From NCBI GenBank assembly GCA_963920575.1, contig OY986971.1, forward strand, positions 26,392,537 through 26,456,536: a stretch of DNA of 64,000 nt, written 5' to 3'. This document shows positions 10,001 to 20,776 of the stretch, piece by piece; position 1 is the first letter of the stretch; each line of letters starts with the position of its first letter. The stretch comes from Narthecium ossifragum. Its lineage: Eukaryota > Streptophyta > Magnoliopsida > Dioscoreales > Nartheciaceae. The notes under the pieces are model-generated. The model worked only from the letters and a program-made list of their open reading frames with translations, was not told where the DNA came from and did no database searches. A program made the position numbers and the translations under genes.

Positions 10001-11132
10001 GGATGGTGGTGCATGGAACAAGGAGAGGCTAGTGGAGTTCTTTCACCTGGAGTTGGTTCAATGCATCATGGATGTCCCGCTGGTTTCGCGGGAAGAAGCC
10101 GGGAGGCCGAGATGGACAGGGAGCTCTGCCGGGGTGGTTACCACCGCATCATGCTATCAAATGCTTGAGCAACAGGGTGGGTTCCTATGTGCAGAAGATC
10201 AAGCTGTATTGTGGCGAAGCGTGTGGAGAGCTCCGGCCGGGCCGCGAGTGCGCATGTTCCTGTGGAAATTAATCCACCAGAAAGTCCCTACTAATTTGGC
10301 TCTTTGGAGTCTATGTCTCTGTTCGGAGCGGGTGTGCCCAAGATGCCAACAGGAGGATGAGACGGCGGAGCATGTGCTATTCGGGTGCAACTTTGCCGCG
10401 CAGGTATGGGAAGGGGTGCTGGGGGAGAGGGAATGTATAGGGAGCATTTCTACTGCTCTTGAGGAATTGCAAAGGCCTTCTAAAACAGAGGAAAGGGTAA
10501 GGCGTAAGTCATTGATCGCCTACACGATGTGGGGCCTGTGGAAGGAGAGGTGCCGGTATGTGATGGAGGAACACAACTCTGAGGTTAGGGACTTGGTTAG
10601 ATCAATCACCTGGCAGGTTAAGGAGTTCTTGCTGGTGGATAAGGAGAAGAGGAGGGGGTTTCAAAGAGTGGAATGGGATGGGCTACTTCTTCAGACAGAT
10701 GCAGCTGTTAACATGGAAAGGGGGATGGCCGGTGTGGGCATTGTATGCGTCGATGACGAGGATGTGATGCTATGGTCGGAGAGTGGGTCTCGGGTGGTCT
10801 CATCGGTTCTGATGGGGGAGCTTTTAGCGGTGCAGCTAGCCTTACGGGAGGCACAGAAGAGAGGGGTCCGACGGGTCCTAGTGGAAACAGATTCTCTTTT
10901 TGCGGCAAATATGATAGAGGGCCGGATGCCTCTAGTTCGAGACTGTGATCGAGTAGTTAAGGAGATATGGTGGGAGAGGCGGAATTTCTCGAAATTCATG
11001 GTCCGATATATCCCTAGAGAGGAGAACACTCGGGCGGATTGGGTGGCCAAGATGGCGTTACAGCTAACTAATGACTTTGTTAGGGATGAGGGGACTAGGG
11101 GGTTTGTCCCTAGTATCTCTCGTGGTATGTAA
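7080..11132 (+). CDS. LINE ORF2: endonuclease, reverse transcriptase, RNase H
   Basis: A single 1350-codon frame. The AP-type endonuclease occupies residues 1-235: 'AWNCHGLG' (Asn8), Glu37, 'LGDFN' (139-141) and 'GSDHRP' (Asp226, His227). The reverse transcriptase lies at about 435-720: 'KCPGPDGL', 'FIPKCSHPKRIKDYRPISL', 'LRQGDPLSPYLF' and the YADD catalytic box at 689-692. The zinc-binding zf-RVT region is at about 1040-1110, with Cys pairs near 1086. RNase H fills about 1203-1340 with Asp1207 ('QTDAA'), Glu in 'GELLAVQLAL', Asp in 'LVETDS' and Asp in 'NTRADWVA'. The protein nicks target DNA, primes cDNA synthesis and removes template RNA. All domains are complete. It starts at the A of the ATGA overlap with ORF1. 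Confidence 0.95.
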   Translation: MMRAVAWNCHGLGPIRAVSACKRLLKKHKLDFLFLLETVVVDANLEFIERKMGPCWRTFLLPSKGRHGGILAVWRADFGRVHFRHFTDQALHGVITTEGVGQWFISVVYAARCRRGRVELWETLASLSNRGWPHLILGDFNVLASSDEKRGGKIFRYNRAVADFLEFIAASRMVDLGFKGPSFTWSNGKFGMARVQERLDRAMGNKMWCDWFPRAEVSHLHRYGSDHRPVLVDVVPEAIPQGPTPFRLQQVWNTHPEFKQGVARAWRRQRKGSAQYIFRGRVKEIRKLVKGWDRKDVSSVLKTKEQILQYLHNLYLEEEAGPLTLQDEQRMRSLEHQLAALEVQHDQLLAQQSRRLWVAEGDRNSRLFHQGARSWSGCSKVREIKTEDGQVVSSHDGIAEVMVGYYKQLWLKDCGSQTLPLPQLPKLSPDSRVGLDVEVTREEIWEVLHKMGRDKCPGPDGLHAEFFVEHWESVGEDVVNLVKGFFSNRKMPSGWNDTFITFIPKCSHPKRIKDYRPISLCNVLYKIISSVLAKRIRGALKELVSMEQSAFIEGRSIQDNIGAAHELMHTLRRAPKTLPLMALKVDVRAAYDSVSWRFVRRVLTQMEFPELLIEWIMECISTARFSLIINGRVCGFFKSACGLRQGDPLSPYLFVIVQEVLSRLFQVPLLALEGVTFPGSSFQVSHLLYADDVLVITTAKRLEAKKLINAFKRYKLLAGLQVNKEKSSLKFSPATSTRRRKKLSKLLGFAEPRSPWRYLGVPLDVRALRGPDFNFLIDAVQAKLVNWRCPVKALAGRAVLVQSVIQSMPVFTMSSIPTPISVLNKVSSLARGFLWQGKKGGLSTVAWETVCWHKLAGGLGFKDMRRWQWALRMRRAASFLDGKESIWTAVCRAKYQFGEGMPRICRRTSASGLWRSTCKAAEMFGRGVRWEPGPGCRAGMVQDWWFGDGPLILSPCMMAAEDCLLHMRIGDFIEDGGAWNKERLVEFFHLELVQCIMDVPLVSREEAGRPRWTGSSAGVVTTASCYQMLEQQGGFLCAEDQAVLWRSVWRAPAGPRVRMFLWKLIHQKVPTNLALWSLCLCSERVCPRCQQEDETAEHVLFGCNFAAQVWEGVLGERECIGSISTALEELQRPSKTEERVRRKSLIAYTMWGLWKERCRYVMEEHNSEVRDLVRSITWQVKEFLLVDKEKRRGFQRVEWDGLLLQTDAAVNMERGMAGVGIVCVDDEDVMLWSESGSRVVSSVLMGELLAVQLALREAQKRGVRRVLVETDSLFAANMIEGRMPLVRDCDRVVKEIWWERRNFSKFMVRYIPREENTRADWVAKMALQLTNDFVRDEGTRGFVPSISRGM

Positions 11133-11180
11133 GCTCCAATGGGGCACCTAGCCTTTCGGCTTAATTGTTCAAAAAAACAA

Positions 11181-11198
11181 AGCTGACTCCAAAAACAA
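11181..11198. repeat. 3' target-site duplication of the full-length LINE
   Basis: Exact second copy of AGCTGACTCCAAAAACAA, immediately after the A-rich end of the LINE. Confidence 0.92.
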
Positions 11199-12384
11199 GA
11201 TCTAAATGGTGAAATCTCAAGTACCTTAGTGACAGTTGTTCTTCAAGACATCCAGTTCCAAGTGTCCATGCCATGTTTCATGCTACATAAGGCATAGCAA
11301 TGCATGTTACCAGGGTCATGGGTTGATGTGGTATACACATGTTTGGTAGCATGGAATGGGGGGTGAATGGAGGTGAATCCGTCGGATCCCGTGACATGGA
11401 AAGTGGAAATTAATGGTCACGGCCCTTTTCCTCTTTCAGTCCGACTTACCTATAACTATAGGGGATCACCCTTGATAGCGATTTCGATCGCGATCACCCC
11501 TTATTTGGGGTTGTACAATCCAGATTGGGGGTCAGAGGGGGGCCTCCGACCTTGGCAACTATGTGGCACAGAGTAGAGCATAATGTTTGCGTTATTGAAT
11601 GGCTCCATTTTTTTACCATAGGATCGCAGTTTACTGTATGGTTTGTTAGTCATGTAATTGCCTTACTGATGTCTTTCATAAGGATATCTTAGTAGAAACA
11701 TTCACTATAAAAGCTTCAAAATCAATTCCCCAATAGAGGTCCGAATCTCTCAAATATTGGCCCCTTCATATCGCAGTACTTCAAATGAATGTGACCATTT
11801 ATCAAAATAGCAATGCAAATTGGACAGGTGAAAAGAAGGAATTAGCCACAGTCGGTTAATAGTGGGACAGGAAATAAGTGCATATTCCCCAGCTTCGATG
11901 TCCCTAAATCCTCGCAATCACGCAACCTCCGTAATTCCATACCAACTAACCAATAGATGAAATGAATCGGATGCTGGGTTTGCGTCAGATCCATTATTAA
12001 TCTTCACAATCTCAAGATAAGATCCATCCAAGTAAGAGCCTAGCTAGATTAATCTCCATACTATAGAAATTAGTTTTGAGTCGAGGCAGTGGTTGGAATA
12101 CATAAGATTCGAAGCCAAAATTACAATCTAATCAGCATTAACATGTATCATTATATCCTCCGATTAACATGGTCTAGGTCGAGTTCGAACCATGGGTACT
12201 CCAATCAGCGTAAAAATTGCTTGAAATGTTTTGAGAGATTTATTCGGGTTAAGGACCCCGTTTATGTGGTCTACATGTATCGGGTTTGAAACCAAAATTA
12301 TATATAGTTCCATCAATTAATATATCTATTATTCAATTTCATATCGTGAAGGGATTCAATCAATTTATTGATTATGGTAAATTA
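11199..12384. other. NRP-intron flank, then unassigned non-coding DNA
   Basis: 11203-11325 matches 61470-61600 (about 90% by eye), so it continues the NRP-bearing duplicated segment. 11340-12300 shows no convincing gene; open frames here are short and lack family signatures. 12305-12384 matches 32209-32270 and is the sequence upstream of the SBH A promoter, into which the copia element was inserted. Confidence 0.6.
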
Positions 12385-13449
12385 TGTTTGATTTGAGGCC
12401 CAATGAGTTAGGCTAAGCATGGGTTGAATCAAATGGGCCTTGGAGAGCCCATTAATAAAATAGCCAAAAAGGTGTAGAGCCCATGTGTGTAGAATAGTTT
12501 AGTCCCATATTGGAAGTGGAAGAAAACTTTCACTTGTTTATATAGAGTTTTGAGCCTTTAGGCTTTGAACACATGTGAGGACTAAAGATGGAACACCCAC
12601 ACGCGCGCACCGCCGCCGGCCGTGCTCGTGCGCCGTGTGAGGTGGGTGTCCTTTTTGCTACACACAAGAGCTGGTCGAGTCAGCTCGGATTCACTGAACC
12701 TTTCCAACTTCCGAAACGGTTCAGATGAGTTAAATTGGATCTGACTCTTGGGCTACCCATAATTAATGGGCTGAGTCAGTTACCTCTTGAGAATTGATCT
12801 AGTCCGACTCTTGGACTTCAGATTAATTGGTTGAGTCAGTTACGACTCTTGGACTTCCGTGCTATTGATTGAGTCAGATTCAATTCAGGAGAATTGATTG
12901 AAATCTGACTCTTGGCTGGTCAGCTTCCAGATGACGTGACAGTCTCCTATTGGCTGTTTTTTGCTGACAAGGCAGGCCTTTTCATCTCCCCTAATGGCTG
13001 ATCAGCTTCCTCCCTTAGCCTATAAATAGGACCCTTTCCAGCCCTTTAGAGTTTAAGCTTTATGCATCCATTTTGCACATCACTTCACTTGTAGAGGGTC
13101 TTGGAGTTTGAGAGTACCGTACCAGCGAAGATTCGATGGGCGATCGGAGGCCGGCTTCCTTCCAATCGCGCAGGAGATCGTTGTACCCTGGGAGTTCCTT
13201 TCCTGAAGAATCAGAAGCACCGGTGGTGGGCAATACGAACTTAAGGGCACAGTGTGGGACACTGGCCTCGATCAAGCTTCGGATCTACACTGGATTCCTC
13301 TTCCTCCTCATCGGCGGTTCTCTTTCATTTGGAGTTCTATCACTATATCTTGTAAGTGTTTAATAATACGGTTTATTTCTTGTCGTTGTAAAGGATTCTT
13401 GCTACCTTAGTAAAAGCAAGGTCCTAATATCCTTCTATTATTTCCAACA
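12385..13449 (+). repeat. copia 5' LTR
   Basis: Begins TGTTTGATTTGAGGCCC (3' LTR: TGTTGGATTTGAGGCCC) and ends TTTCCAACA, giving a TGTTGGA/TCCAACA terminal inverted repeat. A TATA-like CTATAAATAGG lies near 13020. About 1065 bp. The body matches the 3' LTR with small indels, including a 50-60 bp stretch after 12670 that is missing from the 3' copy. Confidence 0.85.
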
Positions 13450-13607
13450 ATCTTAAGTTCGTATTTTATCGGGTTTTTCGTATTCGGATCCATTTCTCCT
13501 AGGGATCCTTCTGTTTTCTTTTTTTTTTGAAAGGAAGTTCCTTGAACTTCCTTTATAAGAACTCCAACTCATTAACTAAACCACTTTGTGGTTGATCTGC
13601 TTTGCAG

Positions 13608-15020
13608 ATGGCTTCAAAATCTGTTCCTGTAAACCCCTCAAGTGAGGAAGTGCATGTTGGCAATCCACCTGTAGTGAAAATGCCAAGTGTGCCGATCGGG
13701 CAGCTAGAGAGGCTTGAGAAGTTTAAGGGACTGAATTTCAAGCAGTGGCAGCAGAAAATGCTGTTCTACTTGACAACTCTTAAGCTTGTCAGGTATCTCA
13801 CTGAGGATGAGCCTGTTCTAACTGAAGAACAGAAGAATGTTCATACCGTAGCTGCGGTTCAGGCTTGGGGTCATTCTGACTTCCTATGCCAGAACTATAT
13901 TCTGAACGGCTTGGACGACAAGCTCTACAACGTGTACTTTCCCAAAAGAACCACAATAGAACTTTGGGAAGCCTTGGACAATAAGTATAAGGTGGATGAC
14001 GCCGGCGCAAAGAAATTTGTTGTCGATCGATTCCTTGAGTACAAAATGGTAGACAGTAGAAGCGTTGTCGACCGAGTTGAGGAACTTCAGCTCATCTACC
14101 ATGACATGAGTGCTGAAGGTATGATTTTGAATGAACTTGTCCAAGTGGCGGCTATGATAGAGAAACTACCATCATCTTGGAAGGACTTCAAGAACTACCT
14201 TAAGCACAAACGAAAGGAGATGAGTCTTGAAGATCTCGTTCGGAGATTAAAGATCAAGCAGGATAACCGCAAGACCGATAAGAACAGCGGTCTAGGCATT
14301 TATTCTAAGTCCAACTTAGTGGAAAATGCCAGCGGTTTGAAGAAGCGCAAGCGCTTCGACGAGGGCACTAAGGGAGGCAGCGGAAATCAGAAGTTCAAAT
14401 GCGAATGCTTTGTCTGCGGGAAGGCAGGACATCGGGCCAAGGACTGCCGCAACCGCCCGAGTGCTCAAGGGAAGAAGAAGCCAGCCCCCAAGAAGAAGAG
14501 GACAGAAGCTCACTTGACCGAAGGTCTCAGTGCAGAGATGGATGACTTGCACCTGGTGGCAGTCATCACCGAGGTGAATCTGGTCGGAAGCAACCCAAGG
14601 GAATGGTGGGTCGACACAGGCGCTACCCGCCACATCTGCTCCAACAGATGGATGTTCGACACCTACCAAGTAGTGGATGGAGAGCACTGCTACATGGGAA
14701 ACTCTGCAACCTCCAAAGTGGAAGGTAAAGGAACGGTGAAGCTGAAGATGACGTCCGGGAAAGAGCTGACCCTGACAGAAGTCCTTCATGTGCCGGAGAT
14801 ACGCAAGAATCTAATCTCATGTTCTATTTTGAGCAAGAATGGCTTCAGGCTTGTCTTCGAGTCAGACAAGGTCATCTTGTCTAAGAATGACATGTATCTG
14901 GGCAGGGGCTATATGACTGAGGGGCTTTTTAAGATGAATGTAATGACTGTTATCCCCAAGGTCAAAACTAGCGAAGCCTTAAAGGCTAGTGCTTCCAATG
15001 TAATGACTGTTGCCCAATAG
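13608..15020 (+). pseudogene. copia gag and protease
   Basis: 470 codons from ATG 13608. The UBN2-type gag domain ('[14 protein letters not shown]', '[13 protein letters not shown]', '[20 protein letters not shown]') is followed by a CCHC knuckle '[14 protein letters not shown]' and an aspartic protease active site '[12 protein letters not shown]' near 14604-14640. It stops at 15018-15020. The pre-integrase motif 'LWHGRLGHVNNNSMKRLID' continues in frame to about 15118, so this TAG is a premature stop in a polyprotein that should run on. Translation here would yield only gag and protease. Confidence 0.88.
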
Positions 15021-15125
15021 GCTAATAAAGAAAAGGTTACCTATGTGACTGAGTCATTTAAATTATGGCATGGGAGGCTGGGACATGTGAATAATAATTC
15101 AATGAAAAGACTAATTGATGTGACG

Positions 15126-16746
15126 TGAAAAGTACACAAGTTAACCCCTTAATTTACCTTTATTAATCTTCGAGTAAGGTATTTCTAATAATCTTCATGG
15201 TATTTCAGGTACAAGAGCCTTCAACAGAAGTTAGATCAACTTTGGAGCGTAAACGAGCCTATTCGAGCACATTTAGGTACATGGGTCAACTTCAAAGATT
15301 AAACTGTACCTTCTCAGGAAGAACCAGATAATGTGCCATATATCATTGGAAAACTCTGGAAATCTAGTTTTTGAAGAATTTTACGGTTCATGATTCCGAG
15401 TTTCCTAGATGAAGTTATGGTATTTTTCGTACCAATGCGCAGTGCTGAATGGCAAAAGAGATAATATGCAGAAAAGAAGATCGATCCTCAGTGTATAAAG
15501 GATCGATCCTTTTTGCATAATTTTCAGAGACAGAACGCAACATTCTATAGGATCGATCTCCATCTACTAGAGGATCGATCCTCGTCGGGGCGCAGCCAGA
15601 ACTCAAGAGGAGGATCGATCCTTTACCCTATAAGGATCGATCCTTTTGTGCAAGCCGAGCAAAATCAATGGTCCAGATCTAATCCGAGTGGGGGATGCTT
15701 GGAGGCTATAAATAGATCCCTTTTGGGGGATTTTGGGATTCTTTTGGACAAAAAGAGGCTAAGGAAAGGGGCAAGGCAAGGAAGGGAGCTCTCATCCAAG
15801 AGGGAGGAGATTGATGAAGAAGAGGATCCATCTCTTCTCCATGGCTTCTCCATCGAAGATGAGTAGCTAATCTATTTACCTAGTGGAATACCATGATGTT
15901 TTAGGTTTTTATTATAGTTTTCTTTGGATTTGGATGTTGTAATCCTTATGAGATAAGATTGTATGGATTTATTCTTCATTTCTATATCTTTGTAGTTGGA
16001 TTCTAATGTTGGATGGATGAATTCTTTGGTATGCATAAGCTAGAACCTTGTGCCCAATAGGTGTTTGTTGATATTCCCCAATGAGTAGGTTGTGTTAGAA
16101 TCATAACCACTTGTGTTGAAGGGAGTCTTGGCTCTAGGTTAGGGACTTGGTTGTGCTAGAACCACTCCAATCCACATCTAACCTAGCATCTATCATATCT
16201 TTTATAGTGTTTTGGACTCGAGATGCTAGAACCACCTCGATCCATTACCATATTCCATACAACCCAATTCCTTGCGACGAGATGATCCTAACCCGACTTC
16301 TCGTTGGCGATGATCATAGCTAATCCCTCGATCGTCGACTTTCTAGCATACACCTAGTGCGACGGATAGTCTTTAACCAGGTATTCGTTAGCGACGACCG
16401 TTGTTAGCCACAAGGTAGTCAATATTGTAGTGTCTCGATAGGGTTGCGCATCTTGATCCATTAGAAAGCTACAATTGAGCCTAATTCGGATTGGGATTCC
16501 CTATGACCTCTTTCTATCCATTGAATCATTTACATGCTTTCTTAGTTTCCTTATCATAAAACCAAAAAACCATTTCTTTTATTACAAGGGACACTTAGAT
16601 TGAGCTTGGTAGTTTAATTGTTTCCTTACGCATTCCTTGTGGATTCGACTCGGACTCACCGCTAGCTACCCCCAAAGGTAGTTAGTTAGTAGTTTGATTA
16701 TAAATTTGTAATTTTGATCGGGCGCGTTAAGCCGCGACACTTTCCA
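15126..16746 (+). mobile_element. solo LTR (family Y) nested in copia
   Basis: Begins TGAAAAGTACAC and ends GACACTTTCCA, nearly matching the 8-bp terminal inverted repeat TGAAAAGT/ACTTTTCA seen intact in the related LTR at 34110-35581. Flanks are TGACG and TGTCC (3 of 5 identical), a decayed target duplication. It splits the copia pre-integrase region from the integrase. It carries a TATA-like CTATAAATAG near 15705, and three pairs of GGATCGATCC dyads lie just upstream. No internal coding region remains, as expected after LTR-LTR recombination. Confidence 0.8.
15479..15643. repeat. three pairs of GGATCGATCC palindromes
   Basis: Six copies of the self-complementary decamer or close variants, at about 15479, 15500, 15549, 15572, 15612 and 15634. 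They are arranged as three pairs with 10-13 bp between members and about 30-40 bp between pairs. They lie 60-230 bp upstream of the LTR TATA box, a position suited to a promoter element, although function is not shown. Confidence 0.85.
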
Positions 16747-17713
16747 TGTCCCATCACTAATAAACTTAAATCTTCTTCCTAAATTAATAATTGACAAAGA
16801 ACACAAATGTGAGGTTTGTGTGGAAGCAAAAATAGCTAAGACTTCGTTTCAATCAATTGAACGAAGCACTGAAACTTTAGATTTAGTTCATACAGATGTT
16901 TGTGATCTGAAAGTTGTACAATTTAGAGGTGGTAAAAGATATTTTATAACCTTTATTGATGATTGTACGAGATATTGCTATCTTTACTTAATGAGAAGTA
17001 AAGATGAGGCAGTGGAGATGTTCACTCATTACAAGAATGAAGTGGAAAATCAGCTTGACAGAAAGATCAAAATGCTGAGAAGTGACAGGGGAGGTGAGTA
17101 TGAGTCACCTTTTGCCCAAATTTATGCTGAAAATGGCATCATTCATCAGACTACAACGCCCTATTCTCCAGAAAAAAATGGAATAGCAGAATGGAAGAAT
17201 AGGACGCTAAAGGAAATGATGAATGCCATGCTTATAAGTTCAGATTTACCTCACAACATGTGGGGGGAAGCGATACTTTCAGCAAATCATGTGTTGAATA
17301 GATTACCACACAAAAAGTTAGACAATACACCTTATGAATTGTGGAAAGGCCGTGCGCCTAGTTACAAGTTCTTAAGGGTTTGGGGCTGTCTAGCTAAGGT
17401 TCCAATTCTAGTTTCGAAACGAACTAGAATAGGGCCGAAAACGGTAGACTGTGTGTTCATAGGATATGCACATGATAGTAGTGCTTACCGATTCTTGGTT
17501 AATAAATCGGATAATCCTGAAGTGCATGTGAACACGGTCTTAGAGGCTAGGGATTCCCTTACAAATCTTCTCCTACAACAGAGGTTAGTGAGAGATCTTA
17601 TGAGAACATCAGGGAAGAAAGAATTCAAGGGTCTTCAGTTCATGAAGAGGATGAGGAACCTAGACGGAGTAAGAGGGTTAGAACGGAAACTTCCTTCGGC
17701 CCAGACTTTCTAA
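16747..17713 (+). pseudogene. copia integrase
   Basis: After the nested LTR the reading resumes 'DKEHKCEVCVEAKIAK', the end of the zinc-binding region. The rve core follows: 'LVHTDVCDL' (first Asp), 'LRSDRGGEYES' (second Asp) and 'PYSPEKNGIAEWKNRTLKEM' with the catalytic Glu kept but the usual Arg of 'AERKNR' changed to Trp. A C-terminal 'VFIGYA' motif is present. The frame ends at 17713, after which RT is in another frame. Confidence 0.88.
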
Positions 17714-17718
17714 CATAT

Positions 17719-19273
17719 TTGTTAGAAAATGACCATCAGACATTCAAGGAGGCAATGTCAACTCCAGATGCTCCTTTATGGAAGGAAGCAGTGAAAAGTG
17801 AAATTGATTCCATCATGCAGAACCATACTTGGGAACTGGTTGATTTACCACCATGTTGTAAACCTTTGGGGTTACAAGTGGGTTTTCAGGAAGAAAATGA
17901 AAGCAGATAGAACAGTTGACAAATACAATGCAAGACTTGTCGTCAAGGGTTTCAAGCAAACCGAAGGGGTGGATTATTTTGACACCTATTCTCCAGTCAC
18001 TAGGAAAACGTCAATCAGAATAATTATTGCCCTTGCGGCTTTAAACAGTCTGGATATACATCAAATGGATGTAAAGACAGCGTTCCTAAACGGTGATATG
18101 GAAGAAGAAATCTACATGGAACAACCCGAGGGGTTTGTGGTTCCTGGGAAAAAGAAGAAAGTCTGCCGACTTGTTAAGTCTTTGGATGGACTAAAACAAG
18201 CACCTAAGCAGTGGCATGAAAAGTTTGATCATGTAATGCTGACCAACGGATTTCACATAAATGAGTGTGATAAATGCGTTTACATAAAAGGTGATGAGAA
18301 GGAATATATAATCCTATGCCTTTATGTAGATGACATGATCATTATTGGTAGCAATGATAATATCATAAAAGCTACTAAGAGCATGTTGTCACGAAATTTT
18401 GATATGAAGGATTTGGGTATCGCTGATGTGATACTTGGTATGAAAATTACCAAGACGACTGATGGCTATACTTTATCTCAAGATCATTATATTAAGAAAA
18501 TTCTTAATATATTTGATAAAGGAAGTGATGCAGTAGCCAGGACACCAATAGATGTTAACTCACATCTAAAGAAACATCATGGTGAAGGTGTACAACAATT
18601 GGAATATTCCAGAGTCATAGGCAGTCTGATGTATATCATGAACTGTACACGACCGGATATTGCCAACTCAGTAAATAAGCTGAGTAGATACACAAGCAAT
18701 CCTAGTACGGATCACTGGAAGGCATTGATCAGAGTCCTTAGATATTTAAGGTACGCAACCAATTATGGATTGTAGTATATGAGGTATCCAGCTGTGCTTG
18801 AAGGATATTCAGATGCAAACTGGATCTCGGACTCCAATGATACAAAATCCATGAGTGGGTTTATTTTTATGATTGGAGGTGCAGCAGTGTCTTGGAAATC
18901 ATCCAAGTAGACTTGCATAGCAAGGTCGACTATGGAAGCTGAGTTCATAGCGTTAGACCTAGCTGGGGAAGAAGCAGAATGGCTGCGTAACTTCCTAGAA
19001 GATATTCCTATGTGGCCTAAACCTATGCCTCCTATTAGCATTCACTGCGATAGTCAATCAGCAATAGGCAGAGCACAAAGCCATATGTATAATGGAAAGT
19101 CTAAGCATATACGTCGACGACACAATTCAGTAAGGAATTTATTGTCGACAGGTGTAATTTCCATCGATTTTGTGAGATCAAAGGAAAATGTTGCATATCT
19201 ACTAACCAAAGGCCTAACTAGAGATCTAGTTGATATATCGTCGAGGGGAATGGGGTTGAAGCCCATGAAATGA
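17719..19273 (+). pseudogene. copia reverse transcriptase and RNase H
   Basis: RT begins '[17 protein letters not shown]' (17755 on), shifts frame near 17865 and continues 17880-18775 with '[20 protein letters not shown]' and the catalytic '[11 protein letters not shown]' near 18320. A TAG at 18773-18775 precedes RNase H ('[12 protein letters not shown]', 'TMEAEFIALDLAGEEAEW', 'CDSQSAI'), with a second TAG near 18908 and a normal stop at 19271-19273. Domain order is complete but it cannot be expressed as one protein. Confidence 0.88.
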
Positions 19274-19839
19274 CTATCTTTCTCAATGGCAACCCAACCT
19301 AGCTGATCTGGCAGACCCAAATTCTAGGTTCAATGGGATAACCGAATTGTGAGGGGCAGTCGCTTAGATCACTCTTACCCATTCCTATGATGACTAAGTG
19401 ATAAACTTGCAAAGTACAAATGTTAAGCTTATGCTTTTAATGATCTACAAAGAGTAGGGGTATAACAAGATGCTCCTAATAAAAGATCACCTATGTCGAG
19501 TGAGAAGGGGCCGCTTCTATGAGAATGATGTAGAGGGCTAATTCTCTAAAGCACTCGAAGAATGTTACCAGGCATGTCCAGAGCCAAAATGGACACAACA
19601 AAAGAGCTTTCAATGGTATAAGAAAGGAGCCGTGTGAGCACTATTGTCTTAGTGTACATGAAAGTTGAACAGTTCAAGACATCGTGTTCACTGTTTAGCA
19701 AGTACCTTCGATAGTGTTTCACTAAGGAAGGTTCAAAGCTAACAACTACCTCTCCTGAAGCAGCAACGTTCTGTGGTACTCTCAAATGCATTAGGGATCA
19801 TTTAGCATTTTGATCAGCCATTTGATTCATGTGAGGGAT
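19274..19839. other. copia 3' untranslated region
   Basis: Between the RNase H stop and the 3' LTR. No coding signal. The purine-rich run GTGAGGGAT at 19831-19839, immediately before the LTR TG, is in the position of a polypurine tract. Confidence 0.6.
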
Positions 19840-20776
19840 TGTTGGATTTGAGGCCCAATGAGTTGGGCTAAACATGGGTTGAATCAAATGGGCCTTGGAG
19901 AGCCCATTAATAAAATAGCCAAAAAGGTGAAGAGCCCATGTGTGTAAAATAGTTTACTCCCATATTGGAAGTGGAAGAAAACTTTCACTTGTTTATATAG
20001 AGTTTTGAGCTTTTAGGCTTTGAACACATGTGAGGACTAAAGGTGGAACACCCACACGCACGCACCACCGCTGCTGCCGGCCGGCTGTGCTCCTGCGCCG
20101 TGTGTGTCCTTTTTGCTACACAGAGTTAAATTGGATCTGACTCTTGGGCTACCCATAATTAATGGGCTGAGTCAGTTACCTCTTGAGAATTGATCTAGTC
20201 CGACTCTTGGACTTCAGATTAATTGGTTGAGTCAGTTACGACTCTTGGGCTTCCGTGCTATTGATTGAGTAAGATTCAATTCAGGAGAATTGATTGAAAT
20301 CTGACTCTTTGATAGTCAGCTTCCAGATGACGTGGCAGTCTCCTATTGGCTGTTTTTTTGCTGACAAGGCAGGCCTTTTCATCTCCCCTAATGGCTGATC
20401 AGCTTCCTCCCTTAGCCTATAAATAGGACCCTTTCCAGCCCTTTAGAGTTTAAGCTTCATGCATCCATTTTGCACACCACTTCACTTGTAGAGGGTCTTG
20501 GAGTTTGAGAGTACCGTACCAACGAAGATTCGACGGGCGATCGGAGGGCGGTTTCCTTCCAATCGCGCAGGAGATCGTTGTACCCTGGGAGTTCATTGCC
20601 TGAAGAACCAGAAGCACCGGTGGTGGGCAATACGAACTTAAGGGCACAGTGTGGGACACTGGCCTCGATCAAGCTTCGGATCTACACCGGATTCCTCTTC
20701 CTCCTCATCGGCGGTTCTCTTTCATTTGGAGTTCTATCACTATATCTTGTAAGTATTTAATAATACGGTTTATTTC
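19840..20776 (+). repeat. copia 3' LTR, truncated
   Basis: Starts TGTTGGATTTGAGGCCC and follows the 5' LTR to GGTTTATTTCTT, where it stops and SBH promoter sequence (matching 32275 on) begins. About 70 bp of the LTR end found at 13380-13449 is missing. Confidence 0.85.

Larger units (their letters stand above)
5091..11180 (+). mobile_element. complete L1-type LINE, two intact ORFs
   Basis: A 6.09 kb non-LTR retrotransposon bounded by a perfect 18-bp target duplication (5073-5090 and 11181-11198). It has a 5' UTR of about 170 nt, ORF1 (5260-7083), ORF2 (7080-11132), a 3' UTR of about 40 nt and an A-rich end (AAAAAAACAA at 11171-11180). Neither ORF has a stop or frameshift and every catalytic motif checked is present, so it is a candidate for a recently mobile, perhaps still competent copy. 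It lies in an intron of the NRP pseudogene copy 1; the paralogous intron at 61.45 kb is an empty site. Confidence 0.93.
12385..20776 (+). mobile_element. decayed Ty1/copia retrotransposon with nested solo LTR
   Basis: Two long direct repeats (5' LTR 12385-13449; 3' LTR from 19840) flank gag-protease, integrase, reverse transcriptase and RNase H, the copia order. Stops, frameshifts and an inserted LTR (15126-16746) make it inactive. The 3' LTR has lost its last 70 bp or so. The paralogous sequence at 32265-32310 runs through without interruption, an empty site confirming that the whole block is an insertion upstream of SBH gene A. Confidence 0.9.

Noticed and set aside
11350..11576. 69-codon frame after the LINE as a small gene
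   Set aside because: No homology signal, no promoter or splice evidence, no conservation with the paralogous flank at 61.6 kb.
15479..15643. GGATCGATCC repeats as a CRISPR array
   Set aside because: Units are 10 bp, spacers irregular, inside a retrotransposon LTR of a plant genome; no cas genes.
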